Assembly (NCBI GenBank): GCA_038496445.1
Contig: JALMLS010000268.1
Location: forward strand, 393,299-457,298
Origin: Trichosphaerium sp. ATCC 40318
Taxonomy: Eukaryota > Discosea > Flabellinia > Trichosidae
Length of the DNA stretch: 64,000 nucleotides
Direction of reading: 5' to 3'
Shown here piece after piece: positions 11,924 through 24,312 of this stretch. The notes beneath the pieces were generated by a model, which saw nothing but the letters and a program-made list of their open reading frames with translations, did no database searches and had not been told where the DNA came from. Each line of letters opens with the position of its first letter. Positions within the stretch are counted from its first letter, which is position 1. The translations under genes and the position numbers were made by a program.

Positions 11924-12173
11924 CGTGCATGCTTGGCGTACATTTTTTCCTCCAAAGAGCCCGGCTAAGGCTAAGTATCAACAACCCTTGTATCTTGTAA
12001 AAAGTATATTACTTATTGTAGAAAAATGCCTTATGTTTCACTCTCGTTCACTATTTACATGTAATCAAGGTTATGCACTAAGAGACATATAATCACTTGA
12101 TTATAATAAGAAATATAAAATACCCAATCACGTGGAGATAGTGTTTTGGTGAAACAACTTCTATTTTATTGAA

Positions 12174-15100
12174 TTAGTTTGTTAGAACGAGGGTTGCTGT
12201 CTTGTGTTGTTGTATCTTTTCTTCTGTGAAGAATAATGTAGCGAACTCGTCTTTTTTAAACATTTGATACAAATCATCATAGTGCTTACTTCCAAGATGA
12301 CCAGAGTTACCGCCAGGCTACAGAGTCATCAACAAAAAGAAAAACAAAAAAGTAAATTCTAAAAGAAGGTACAATGATAAACTTTGTGTTATCCCAATCA
12401 CTCATATCCATAACCATTTTTAGGGACTGTTGAAACATATTCTTCTTGTATCCCAACTTGGAATCATCAAACTCATAGAAACTATTTTGCAAGAGTGCTA
12501 ATAACCGACAAAAGTTAACACGTGAAAAAAAATACAAAAAACAAGAGCTGTTAAAACTGTTTTTTTCTGAACCAACACAAAAAACGTACTGTCTCCATCT
12601 CCTCCGTTAGGGAAATTAGGATTAGAAAAAGCACCATCCAAAACTTTTATGAGACCCAAAGCATGTGGCATTTTGGCTGATTGGAAGTTACCCCATTGCC
12701 ATGAATCCACATCCTCTCCTTTGAAATTATCAGTTTAATGCTTATAAAAACCATGTGTTTTTTGTCAGAAAAGAGGGCGTACCAGCAATCTCCTGTAAGA
12801 CCTCAAGAGCTTCTTTTGTTGAATGTATAATAATATCTTTCAGTTCTTCCCTTGTCACCCATGGGTTATCTTCTTCATCGATTATCCTCATGAATCCGTT
12901 ACCAGTATGAGAGAAGAATTCATGAACTATTCTCAATTTGCTGCTACAGAGGGCATTAGAGAAAAACAAGCAAAAAAAAAAAAGAGAATACAAATTCAGA
13001 AAAAGTACACCCACACGTGCATGATGAAATAGAGAACATTTTAATTATAATGTATAGTGATAACTTTGCTTTATAATTCAGAAAAAAAACGTACTAGGAT
13101 CTACCAAGGAGAATCTGAGTCACATTTTTATCAGCCTTCAAAAAACAATGACACGTTAGTAAATATCTTAACTGTGTTTTTTATGATAGCATACCTTGCT
13201 GGAAACAATATTATGAAGCATTCTCCATCTCACAAAGCGGTACAATGTTGCAGCTGATGAAGTCTACAAACAATTAGCACCAAGAAAGAACAAAAGCACT
13301 AAAAAGTTTGCATACTATTGCCATTTCTCCGTCCCATTTAGCTATACGTTGGAGCACATCCTTTACTTGTCCTTCTTGGTCTTTTACCCAAGAGGAGGAT
13401 GCAAGGAACTGTGCAAACTTGAAACCAACCTTTGAAAATACATCCTTTTGCATGTCAAGGAAGGATTTAATATCCCACTTCTCGGTCTTGCTCAGAAGAG
13501 CTTCCATCCTTTAATATCAAATTTAGAACATACACTTACTAGAAAAAGCATTTATATTACCTTTCAGAACGCAGAGGAGATATGAAGGCGGTTCCCAAAC
13601 TATTCTTCACTGCTGAATCAGGTGAAGGTTTTTGATTACCAGTAAACAAAAAGTTTGTCTTCGGGTTGATAACACGTGGAAGCTCTTTAATAAGAGTTAG
13701 TATCATTTATAAACTATATATACGTACCTTTAGTATCCACATTGCCTTCCCAATCGTATTCTCCTGTCCATCCTGGCACAGGCATACCACCATTACCCTT
13801 TTTTTAAGTAAGTACAACATGGTGTTTGTTAAGTTGTTCTACCTTTTTACGGAGAGGTACAAGCCCAGTGAAAGAGTATCCAATGTTTCCTGATGTATCT
13901 GCGAATACTAGACCGTACGATCCAGACAAAGGAGTGATTATATCTTGAAAATCCTTGACAGTTTTTGATTTCTGGCCAAAAAGTTAGCTTAAAAGAGATG
14001 ATAGTTTTTTTTGTTTTTGAGAAAACAAGTGTGTTGCGTACCAATACTGCGTCAAATTGCAATCCGATATCATTTGGATAATGCAATACTGCACTAGATA
14101 GAGCAAAATGGTATTTAGCGCCTGTCCACTTTTTTTTGAGGTTGGACATTGTAGTTGCATCATTTTCAATAAATTCAGTCAAGAGAGGTCCATGAACAGT
14201 CTAAGCAGAAAAAGTCATCATAAGTATGTACGTACATGATCATAATATATTACCTCTACTACATCATATAATATAGGATCTTCTTTACCTTTGATGTAAA
14301 TCTTTTCTGTGGTTACTTTTGCATCAACCCATTTGTTCTTGTGCATGTATTTGTAAGATCCATCATCTTTGAATTTCTCAACAAATATATCCTCTTGATC
14401 AGCATAACCGAGTGTTACACTAAGAAAAAATACAATTACATCAATAAATAGTTCACTATAGTACGCACCCAATACCAACATAGTCTGAGTGACCAAGCAC
14501 AACTATTATTAAAAAATAAGTTCCTACAAGCACAAAAATAGGATTCATGACATACTTCCAGGATAACCTGGCATTGTTACTCCAGCAACATTTAATTTGC
14601 CGTCATGTGTACGTATATGACTCATATACCACATGGAAGGAGTGCGAAGCTCCAAATGAGGGTCATTGGCGAGCAAAGGCATTCCAGTTTTTGATTTTTC
14701 TCCTGATACAGCCTTAACCAAGCCAAGTAAGTACAACGACAATGACAAAAGTAAAGTCAGCTTACCCAAGCGTTACTGCCTGAAATTTTACCTGTATAAG
14801 GCTCTTCAGCACCCATACTTGCTCTACTCAAAAGATCATTCATATCAAGTCCCTTTGGAGATGAAACTAGAGCAGACATTATTTTACAGTTTTTTGGTTT
14901 TTTTTGCAAACGTACATCCAACTCCGTAATCCTGGCTTGCTTCAAAAAGCTGTGAAGAATGAGTATGCTATACAGATTGTAGAAGTTTACAAAACTCTTG
15001 TCGTACCCCAGCAAGCTCTGAGCCTATTGTTTGTTCAAGTACAACACGAGCAAGCTCTACACTAGATCCTCTAGCCATCTGTTTGCAAATGAAAAATACA

Positions 15101-16073
15101 AGCGTAAAGGAGTCTATTTCAGTCCAAGGTTCAGGCTTAGGCATACCAAGCTGTTTTAAACAAAAAAGTGTGAATAAGATGTTTATGTCAGAAATTCATA
15201 AACTGTTCACGTGATCTAACAGAACAACAATGCAACAAAAACTTGTGACGCACAATGTAAAATTCCAATGGTTTAACGTAATGCTCACTTTCGTAGTATG
15301 CGTTAATACCTGATACAAAAGCACGTGTACGTAGTACAGTCTCAACATCAGCATCAGATGAGTTCTATTAAAGTCAGTTGGGAATCATAATTCTAAAGCT
15401 GTTTTTTTTTTTTTTGGAATCACGTGCCCATGAAACAGCCATCCTGCGTAGTCCCAATGTTAACATCATCTTATCAACAGGTAATGCTTTTTCTCCAATT
15501 ATAGTACTTAATCTTCCAGAAACAAGGTTGCGATAGAACTCAATTGCAAAAGTCCTAAAAAAAGAAAAAAAGTTAGTTTAGCTTTTTGTTCCTTGGATAT
15601 TTAATTTGCCCGCTTTTCAAATGGGTTGTGTGAAATATAAAAACGTACCTATCCTGTGCCATGGCATAGCCTTGGCCAAATAGAGCTTGCTCAAAGTCAT
15701 CAGCAACGATATGAGGTACACCATAAATATCTCTTGTTATAGTGATGTTACCAGTAAGTAACGGCGATGATACCGTTATTGTGCCTGTTTTGAGGCGTTA
15801 GATAATTTATTACGCGCGTTGTGGTTTCTTGTGTTTTACCATCAAGTTTAGGTAGTGATAAGGAGCTAATAAGCTTAAAAATAGCTCTTAGAGTGAGACC
15901 AGCGCCAACAGTTAATTGCGATCTGATTTTTTCAGTTGCTTTATCCTAAAATGCACTTTGTTACGCGTATTAATCATATTGCAAAGGCGTACAACAACTT
16001 CTATGTTTGTTCGGATAAATAAAGGAACAAGAAGCGCTAACAATAGCACAACAACATTAACACACAACCCCAT
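12174..16073 (-). CDS. Penicillin-acylase-family Ntn hydrolase
   Basis: The ATG at 16073 gives a hydrophobic signal or anchor (CVNVVVLLLALLVPLFI). Roughly twenty exons follow to a TAA at 12174. The N-terminal half shows ITRDIYGVPHIVADDFEQA and GQGYAMAQDRTFAIEFYRN,LVSGRLS, both typical of penicillin acylases. The predicted autoproteolytic Gly-Ser junction is in ISGSNAW near 14775; after it comes AVSGEKSKTGMPLLANDPHL, the hallmark of the family. The C-terminus shows the usual GGNSGHLGSKHYDDLYQMF. These enzymes cleave amides (aculeacin, acyl-homoserine lactones, N-acyl amino acids) and mature by self-cleavage with Ser as N-terminal nucleophile; the substrate cannot be told from sequence. The signal peptide implies a secreted or lysosomal enzyme. 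Exon ends in the middle are approximate. Its start faces the MORN gene at 16362 across 290 bp. Confidence 0.8.
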
Positions 16074-16361
16074 GAGCGTTGGATGCCTTACAAGAATAAA
16101 CGACAGTAACTAAGTGGTTGACGTTTGTTGAAAAAAAAAACCAAAATAAAAACGCCTACTCTCGTTTTAGGTGATGACCCGAAAATTCATCAACGTAATT
16201 CCACTGAAACGCCAACAAATTGTCAATTGCAAGCATGAATTTATGTCGATGCCTACAACACTGGTGCAAAGTTAATCGTAATTTTGCTGCGAAAAGCAGA
16301 AAAAAAAGAGATCGGCAGTCAAAGTTATTCAGTATTCCTAACCAATCTCTACAGCGCACAA

Positions 16362-17039
16362 ATGGAGACGAAAAACACGGCTCTAACTAATAAACGTAAG
16401 CTCCATACCCTACAAAACGATTTATACACAAATAAAGTAGAGTTAGAGTATTCCCACCTATTTCACCTTCCAACAGAGATACAGCTTGATATTATTGACT
16501 TAGACCTTGAAGTTTATATAAAATGGGCTATACTATCAAAACATACAGCAACTACTTCAAGGTTTGACTGTGACATGAAAAAGCATGGAAAATGGCTCAA
16601 AATCAAATATCTTGAAGATGGCACGACATCACGTGTACAAACAGGTGCATTAGCAAAAGTGGTACAACAAGAGTATTGGACACATGGTTCACGAGAAGGA
16701 GAGTGCAAGCAGTGGCATGATAATGGACAATTGAGAATGAAGTACAATTACATTAATGGTAAAATGGAAGGTGAGCATAAGACATGGCATCTAAACGGTC
16801 AATTGTCTGCTCAGTGCCATTGTATCAAAGGAAAACTTGAAGGAGAGTACAGGGAGTGGTATGATAGTGGCCAATTGAAAGCAAAATGTAGTTATGTCAA
16901 AAGCAAGCTTGAAGGAGAATACAAGTCATGGCATAAAAACGGCAAGTTGATGGAGCAATGCAGCTATGTGCATAGTGTAAGAGTAGGAGAATATAGAAGC
17001 TGGTATGATAATGGTAGAGAAAACCAGCGGTATTTTTAG
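16362..17039 (+). CDS. F-box-like MORN_2 (YwqK-type) repeat protein
   Basis: A single open frame, intron-free, of 225 residues from the ATG at 16362. Residues around 28-70 (LPTEIQLDIIDLDLEVYIKW) look like an F-box. From about residue 105 there are at least five MORN_2 repeats of about 23 residues with the pattern G(E)..WH.NGQL....Y..GK.EGE (for example KQWHDNGQLRMKYNYINGK). This repeat occurs in the bacterial YwqK family and is strongly expanded, often with an F-box, in large DNA viruses of amoebae such as marseilleviruses. The lack of introns contrasts with its neighbours and fits retroposition or transfer from such a virus; that is inference. Decayed relatives lie at 31930-32790 and 51826-51980. 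Confidence 0.75.
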   Translation: METKNTALTNKRKLHTLQNDLYTNKVELEYSHLFHLPTEIQLDIIDLDLEVYIKWAILSKHTATTSRFDCDMKKHGKWLKIKYLEDGTTSRVQTGALAKVVQQEYWTHGSREGECKQWHDNGQLRMKYNYINGKMEGEHKTWHLNGQLSAQCHCIKGKLEGEYREWYDSGQLKAKCSYVKSKLEGEYKSWHKNGKLMEQCSYVHSVRVGEYRSWYDNGRENQRYF

Positions 17040-17149
17040 TACTTTGTACTGATACTATACCTCTGCTATGTGATCCTAGGTGTTGGTTTGTTCTGTATTG
17101 TCAACAACAAGGTATTAACACAAAATCAACATGTTAAAAAAATCTAGCA

Positions 17150-17310
17150 ATTAGAGCTGTACACACCATTTCAGCACAATAAATTAGAACAACCAGTGAA
17201 CCTATTAATTGCACTACACGAAGCACGTAAATGTAAACATGATAAAGCTTGGTGGATATACGGTCATCAATACAAGCAATGTAAGAAGTGGCAGGACAAC
17301 GATTGAATTA
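17150..17310 (+). pseudogene. Coding remnant downstream of the MORN gene
   Basis: An open stretch ending at a TGA near 17305 reads NKLEQPVNLLIALHEARKC then HDKAWWIYGHQYKQCKKWQD. It has no ATG of its own. It may be the tail of an older repeat gene of the same family. The rest of 17040-17621 holds nothing I can support. Confidence 0.25.
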
Positions 17311-17621
17311 TAAATGAGCGTAAGTAAAAGTACTTTAATGCTTCTCTTAATAAATAAATAGCATCGCAGCAAATTGACTTGTTTAAGTGTCATTAAAGCG
17401 TAAGAATAGCATATGATTTTACAACGCCAGCAGTTAATACGCTTATAGATTAGTTTTGTAGGTCTAAATGTCAAATTTTTCTTAAGCACTGAAAATTCAA
17501 GAAAGAAATTTTTTTATTTCATTTTACTTTTTCGAACAACCCATCCCATGCTGATGAACGTAATCATCTGGCTTTATATTAAAAGTTTTATCAGGTCCAA
17601 CTTTTTTTATACTTGTCGGGT

Positions 17622-20600
17622 TTATGCAACGGAACGTTGAGTAAGGATTCTCTTGACAAAAACTTCAAATCCCTTTAAATCTTTTGCTCTATTTGAAGAA
17701 AAAAATGTTAAGTTCTAGCAAACTATTATTCATTGTACCTCAATGGCATTGTTTGGAGAATATTGTATATACTATTGTGAGTCTTTGTATAATTATCATA
17801 CGTTATATCAACACCAACACGTCGAGACAAAGCGAGCAAATAAACCTTTTTTAAAAAAAATGAGAAAAAACAATCCAACAAAAAAAATAAATTTTGTTTT
17901 GGCTTAAAATTAGCTACCTCAATATGACCCACAAGCATCTTTGCTGATGATCTAGGCTTTTTTGCGTATAGCCTTGCGAAAACATCTTTCGATTGCTTCA
18001 AACGAGCGACAGAGTTTTGGGTTTTGTTGATACTAGAAAAAAATATTAAGATTTTATTTCTTACTGTAAAGAAATTGCTTTAGGTTTTGTTGTTGCCGGC
18101 GCAACTATTCAATTTACCAGGAACAATATCGTAAAAAAATTATACTAAAATATCATATGGTTACCTGTGTACAATCAAAAGAGCTATGGCTATTCTCATA
18201 GCGACAACTGTTTGAAAACGCGTCGCTTTCATATAACTAAAAATTTGTGATTAGCAATTTAATCCTACTGCACGTGGACATACCTCTCCATATGTGTCAA
18301 CGCCACCATGAGTTCGGTACCGTTAGGATCACCTCCACGAATGCCAGCTTCATAACTGGCAATACCAGCACAGTACCTTTAAAGCAAGTCAGTTGATTGT
18401 TTGACTGCTCAAAAATTTCTTGTGCTAATTGACGTACCACGTGAGTCTATGATTACTAGCTAATTCCCAAGACTTATCCAAAGCTTTTGATGCGTCTATC
18501 AAATGTCTTACACCAACATTAGCCATAGTCTTTGGTCGTACACCCTTGTTTAAGCGAAAAAGTTAGTATTTTTCAACTAAAGAAAAAAAAGGCACCTCTT
18601 CCAACAGGGTCAGACCTATCGCTGATTGTATTGTGACTAGAGTCTTTACTGTAGGTACAATAGCTTCAATATCTCTAACAAAAAATTTAAATGATCCAGA
18701 CGCTTTCAAACCAACACTCAAATCACGTGCAACATCTAAAAACATAAGTCTTCAATTTGAAAAAAACAATTATGGCGTCACCTCTTTTTAACTGCACGCC
18801 AAGTGCTTGTTGTAAGTAATAGACACCGTATTCCTTTTCTGCATTTGGGAAGGACTTCCATACTTTGAATTTTTTACCATTCTCTTTCCTAGTCAAGGCA
18901 ATATCTCCTACAAAAAGAATGTTACACTGTGCTACTTGAAACCTTGTTTTATACCAAAATAAGATAATATTTCATTTTTTCCTTCCTTTTGCCAATAATC
19001 AACTGCAGTACGATTGAAAGTGATGAGGTTCATATTCTCAACAATTACAGCCTAAAGCAAATGGTTATGAAACCTAAAACAAAATCTCCAACAGTTGCAG
19101 AGATGTGTCTTTGAATAAATACCTTTGCCTTGGCTGGATCTGGTTTTTTCAGAACGATTTCCCTCAACTGCTTAGCAGCCCTTGATTTTATGACACGTAG
19201 CGCCATTAAAAATAAAAGCGTTGTTTGGACCTAACACGTGTCAGTCACGTGTCAATTGCAGTTATAAAGAATCTAATGCCAAAAAACAAAAAAAAAAAAA
19301 CTTGCTTACGTTTTTGGATGATGTGTGGTGTTTGAGTAGACCCAAATGGCGTATATTTATGCCTTGTTGATGCATACGACCAAAAATACTCAATTTCTTA
19401 GATAGTATATCCGTTTGTATTTCAATCCGTTGAGCATGCTCTAAAACATGGTCAACCGGTTTCTTTTTTTCTTTTTGCCTTTTTTTTCGCTTCAAAACTC
19501 ATACGTGGTATTACTCTATCGTATAATCTTGATGTAATATCTAAAACTGCACGCTCGTGTTTCTCTCTATGATCATCCCACTTCTGAAATCTGAAGGAAA
19601 CATAAACAAAAAAGTCTCATTCTTCATAACATACCCGCTAAAACAATCTGAGCTCATTGGCTCACCATTCCATTGCAACAACTCTGGACGCAGAACTAAT
19701 ATGCGTATAAATAGATCATGTCAAAATACCAGTTCTTGTACTAACCTCTAGAGAATATAACATGTGGATACCTTTTGATATACTTCACACTGGCCTCAGG
19801 CGGCATCAACCTTGCAATATCTGGAAGGTAAGTAACTTATTGTGGTAATTTTGACGAAAAGATACACCGTACTTGTAACATAGTAACGCTTATCTGTACC
19901 CTTGTATATAGCCAAGTCACCAGGACCAACAATCGATGTATCTTTGACTTTGTGTTTAAGCAATCGAAGCTCCTAAATGATAAAATAATAATTAATCTAA
20001 GCTATCAAACAACAAGCCATGATATTTGTCAAAGTACACGTGCCTTACCAAGTCTTATCATTAACCTTTCGGCTTTATGATCTTTATTTACAATAGTAAA
20101 TCCTTGATTCGGACTACCATAACTACACATAGGTAAGTATAGTCACTGGATATTTAAAGCGTACACTACTGAACTCTGATCGATTGGCATTTTTGCTTTC
20201 TGTAAAAAACTCTTTAGCAACAACTGTAAACAATGTAACGCTTTACGTACAGCAATGACACGTAGTCCCATATAACTTACAAGACAAATAAGTGGACAAC
20301 TCAGACCATCTATATTAGCAGTAACAACATAATTGTAAGCAACCAACTCGTTTGCCTAATAAAACTGTTGTAAGTTTTTGTCCTTTAAATATAGAGTATG
20401 TACAGCTGCTTTCAGAGCGCGTTCCAAGTTTGGTTCAGGACCTCCGTGGATCCATGCACCATTATCAACACGTATATCATCGATAAAAGTACATGTGATA
20501 TCATCACAATCGAAATGAACATCATCATCGCTGTGCATTGGCATTTCCTTTCATAGAATAAATTTCGCATGTAATTTTTTATCTTTTTTTTGGTTTTTTC

Positions 20601-21772
20601 AACTTTTATCACTTATTATTTTTGCCTAACCTTTGTTCCTCCTGCTTGATAATGCTCTATAATAATCGCTTTGGCATATAAAGTTGCTTTTTCTTTAAAT
20701 TCCATCCATAAATCTGTGAGATATTGATTTCTTTCTGGTAAAATCTCGCTTTGTTCTACAGCGCATTGGTACCTTCCCACTCTATTAATGATTTATAAAT
20801 AACATACCAAATACCTATCATTAAGCGTCCCTGTACTATCAGGTACAACAAATGGCATAACAGCAGTCGAATCAGACATCTACAGCAACTCTAATCAACA
20901 ACAAAAGGCAACAAATCATCCAAATACCTTAGAGCGCCTTGAAGACTTTGATCTCAAACTCCCTGTGTCTCCTCTGTCTATATGTACACCGTACGGTCCC
21001 AAGTGTCTATAAACAAGAACACGTGAGCTTATAGAAAAAGATACAAAAAAACGTGATTTTGTACAACAAAGGCGCCGTAGCTGCGCTTTTTGATTCAACA
21101 GCCGCCTCAAGAGAGTCCTTCATAAAGACGCTAGGTAGCCGAGTTTCGAACAACGCTACATCAAGCTCTACCATCTTTTCCTTTATAAATGAATTAAAAC
21201 AACATGTATTAACAAAAATCCACGTGTTAAACAAAATACACGCTGTTTTGTCACGTGACGAGAAAAATAAAAAGCACAACAACCCAAAAAAAAAAAAAGA
21301 ACATGAACGTCATCTTAAAATAACAAGGTTACCTTAGTATCACTAGTGTTTCCATTTGTCTAAAAAACTAGTCATTCTCACAGTCTTCACTACGTTTTTA
21401 AAAAAAACACTCCAAAATACGTACCACAAATACGAGGTCTCCAGTAAGAGCTTCATCTACACACGTGTCAATAAAAAATGAAGTAAAAAAGACGTGAAAC
21501 TTACCGATTGAGCTCTCCGGTGTTACAAACGCCTCGTCTGAATCTTCATCAGTCTTTATATCTTTGGGAACAGGTTCGCTCTCTTGTTCTTGTTTTTCTA
21601 GACGGGCTTTCTTCCTAGCGGCACGTGCGGCTCTTCGAGCTCTCGGAGACTGTGGTTCAGGGCTAGAGAGGCCTTTCGCGTTACTTACAGTATGTGCCCG
21701 GTTTCTATGCTTTCCAGAGGATGATCCGCGTGCGCTTTTGGCCCTTTTTGGACCTGACGCATTATAAGCCAT
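17622..21772 (-). CDS. CLU-like (CLU-central / eIF3 p135-like domain) protein
   Basis: The ATG at 21772 starts a basic, low-complexity N-terminus (Ser/Arg/Lys-rich, then acidic TDEDSDEAFVTPESS). About twenty exons run to a TAA at 17622. The central part holds PLICLVSYMGLRVIA, then VYGSPNQGFTIVN, then GPGDLAIYKGTDKRYYV joined to DIARLMPPEA, then a RPELLQWNGEPMSSD-like exon. This series (nucleic-acid/CLU-type Y.GS.D.G, HKG.D.RYY..D.AR..PPE, RPEL....PLSSDA) is characteristic of the CLU/TIF31-central fold. C-terminal exons (YCAGIASYEAGIRGGD, YMKATRFQTVVAMRIAIALL, INKTQNSVARLKQSKD) look helical and TPR-like. Canonical CLU proteins control mitochondrial distribution and bind mRNAs; this one lacks an obvious N-terminal CLU domain, so a divergent paralogue is likelier. 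Exon ends are approximate. Confidence 0.55.
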
Positions 21773-21984
21773 TCCGTGACACTGTTGTAACTGGTTGTGA
21801 GAAGTGATAAAGCAAAATAAAAACAAACAACAGTCAAGTTCAGTCGTGATAATATTATCTTTTTTTATTTCAGTTCATCCTTACCCGAATGGTGGACTTT
21901 ATTGCAAAGAATACTCCTTGATATTCGGAGCATGCCTTGTCGGCTCATATGGAGCAAAAAACTAGATTGTCAACAAGAGTTGTT

Positions 21985-23825
21985 CTACGTGATGTTCAAG
22001 TGAATAATCGACCGAACTATATCTTCTGTCATAAAATCAACTATTATTATATTCATGTGGTCTTCCCACTCATTAGCGTGTATCGTCTTGAACAGAACCT
22101 GTATACAGAACACAAATTAGTACTCTAAATCAACCAATATCATACTGCAAACAACAACAAAAACTGGCCTGGGTACCTTGTTTATCATCTTAGAGAAGCC
22201 TTTGATTGTACCTGATGAAAAAAGAAAAAACAGTCAGTGATCACCAGTGCACAACGTGCACAACTTTTTTGTACGAAAATGTGATAGCTCTAAACGTACC
22301 AGAAAATCCAGGTATTGTACCCTTTATCACTCTATTAACATCTGGTGTTAGAATCGCTTGTAGTACAAATAGTTGTTGATCTGAACGTTGTGTAACAAAT
22401 GATTTTAACTTCTCTACCAAGTCATGGACATTAGCGCTATTAGCCCAAGGTGAAATGATAGTATTCCTTGACCAACATTTACTCTGATAAGTCGACTGTG
22501 AATCATCATCATGATAGATAGAAATGACTAAACACAAGTCAATACAGGGTCAACAAAAAAAAATGGAACAAAAAAAGATCTCAGGTTTACCTCTGTGTGG
22601 TGTTTTCCATAGTTCTGATAGAACTATCGTTGGTTTTATTGTCTTGGGCGCTAACAGATCTCCAAATGTGTTGCGCAGTATAGTAGTCAATGCCTTAAAT
22701 TAATGAGCATGTGATCTTTTGATCCATCAAAAAAAAAAGTGTATTTTGTACTTGATGGTTTTGACGTGACATCTGGAAGAAATGGTTAAAATCGAGGATG
22801 ATGACTTCCTTAGGATTTTCTCGTATAAGATCAACAATGGCAGTGAGTAATGGCATTACTTCAGAATCGTAAAATCCGTGACAAGTGTGGAACTTTAGTA
22901 CACTATCGCTATCCTTCATAATGTCAAAACATCAACAGATTGTCTCTTTGTTGGTACCTTAGGAGCAATACGAAGATCAAAATAACGAACACCTTTTTGA
23001 AGTTGTGTGACTAGATCCCATGATTGTGTTCTGGACCATTTAGAGGCGATAAGTTCTAACACATGAGTTAATTTTCATAAAAACTTGTATCTATTTATAC
23101 TTACTAGGGATGTAACCAAGCATACTCTTCTCAAGTCTACCTTCGAGTTCAGGATGAGTCTTATACATGTCAGGAGCGATATCTGATTTTACTGAAATCG
23201 TGGAAGTACCTGTATACAACACGTGTTACAAAGAGGTTGAAGTAAGAACACAACTCCAAAAGACTTTCTTCAAATATTGTGTGACAATGCTTAACAGAAA
23301 ACGTACCAGAGTCGTGACTACCAGGAATGTTCAAATAATTCAGTTGTTTGTTACCAATTTTATCGCTGTAATGTGTCATCCAACCGACAAGAGCCACTGG
23401 CGGTTTCTTTTTTTTGTTGCTTTTCTTTGATTTCGGGCTTTTCTTTTCTGGGTTGACAGCCGGTACGATTTCCTCAATTGGTGCCTTTGAAGCAGCAACA
23501 GGCTCAGTTTTCTCTTTTTTGGCTTTTTTTTCTTTCTTCTTTTTGACAACGTGGAAGTCATTTACTTGTAACGAAGCTGCTACAGCTTTTTCTGGTACGC
23601 CTAGAACCCAAGTTAGCACCTGTGATAAGGCAAGTGTTGCTTGTGACGATTTAGTGACGAATACTAACCAGTAGTAGTTCTGGCTTGCTTCACACGCGGA
23701 GCAGTTAAATATAAAGCTGTATATTGCGTTATGGAGCTTATGCGCCTAGACACACGAAGAACGCTACGTAAGTCCTTTACATCGATTTTCTCTAACACTA
23801 GAGCCCATAGAGAGTCCGACAACAT
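21985..23825 (-). CDS. F-box-like / PI-PLC X-domain protein
   Basis: Exon 1 (ATG at 23825) encodes MLSDSLWALVLEKIDVKDLR followed by SVLRVSRRISSITQY, an F-box-like helix set. Exon 2 (from about 23580) adds a Lys-rich linker (KKKKEKKAKKEK) and then GWMTHYSDKIGNKQLNYLN,IPGSHDSG, the start of a PLC-X barrel with its first catalytic His. Later exons give WDLVTQLQKGVRYFDLRIAP, VLKFHTCHGFY (second catalytic His), IVDLIRENPKEVIILDFNHF and the closing NIIIVDFMTEDIVRSIIHLN, stop at 21985. There is no Y, C2, PH or EF-hand domain, as in PLCXD and bacterial PI-PLC proteins, so a Ca-independent phosphodiesterase of phosphoinositides or GPI-like substrates is the family expectation. Nine or so exons, GTACCT/GTACGT donors. 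It is in tandem with the CLU-like gene. Confidence 0.75.
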
Positions 23826-24312
23826 TTGTACAGATTTATTGTAAAACGTAGTATCTGCTAATTAGTAGTTAATATAACAAGTTTTCGACCGGGTAATCAT
23901 TGCAGTACCGTTTAGCTTGTATTCCGCGTGTTGTGAAAATCAAAAAAGTTGCGCTATTTTCTTCCTTGCTTCCCGCCGATAAGTCACTTGGACAAAACAT
24001 CTTTTTACGCCTGTTCCCTATTGTATGCACCCTTGCCCTGTTGTACAAACGAGATTCTGTTGCAACAGTTCGTCACGTGTATTGAAATAATACCTGCAGA
24101 ACTATCACCATCTTAAATGTGGGTTTTGGGCGTGTGATGACCTTTTGAACGATGATGCTAAGGCACAAAACGTAATAAGTTTCGAGAACAAACAGCCTAC
24201 GTTATACGATACATGGCGCGAGTACGGTTGCGTTGTTGCTAGTTTTGAGTAATCATAGATTAGTCTCCACTACAATACAGCCGATTAAGGTTGTGGGACG
24301 TTAGTACAACCG

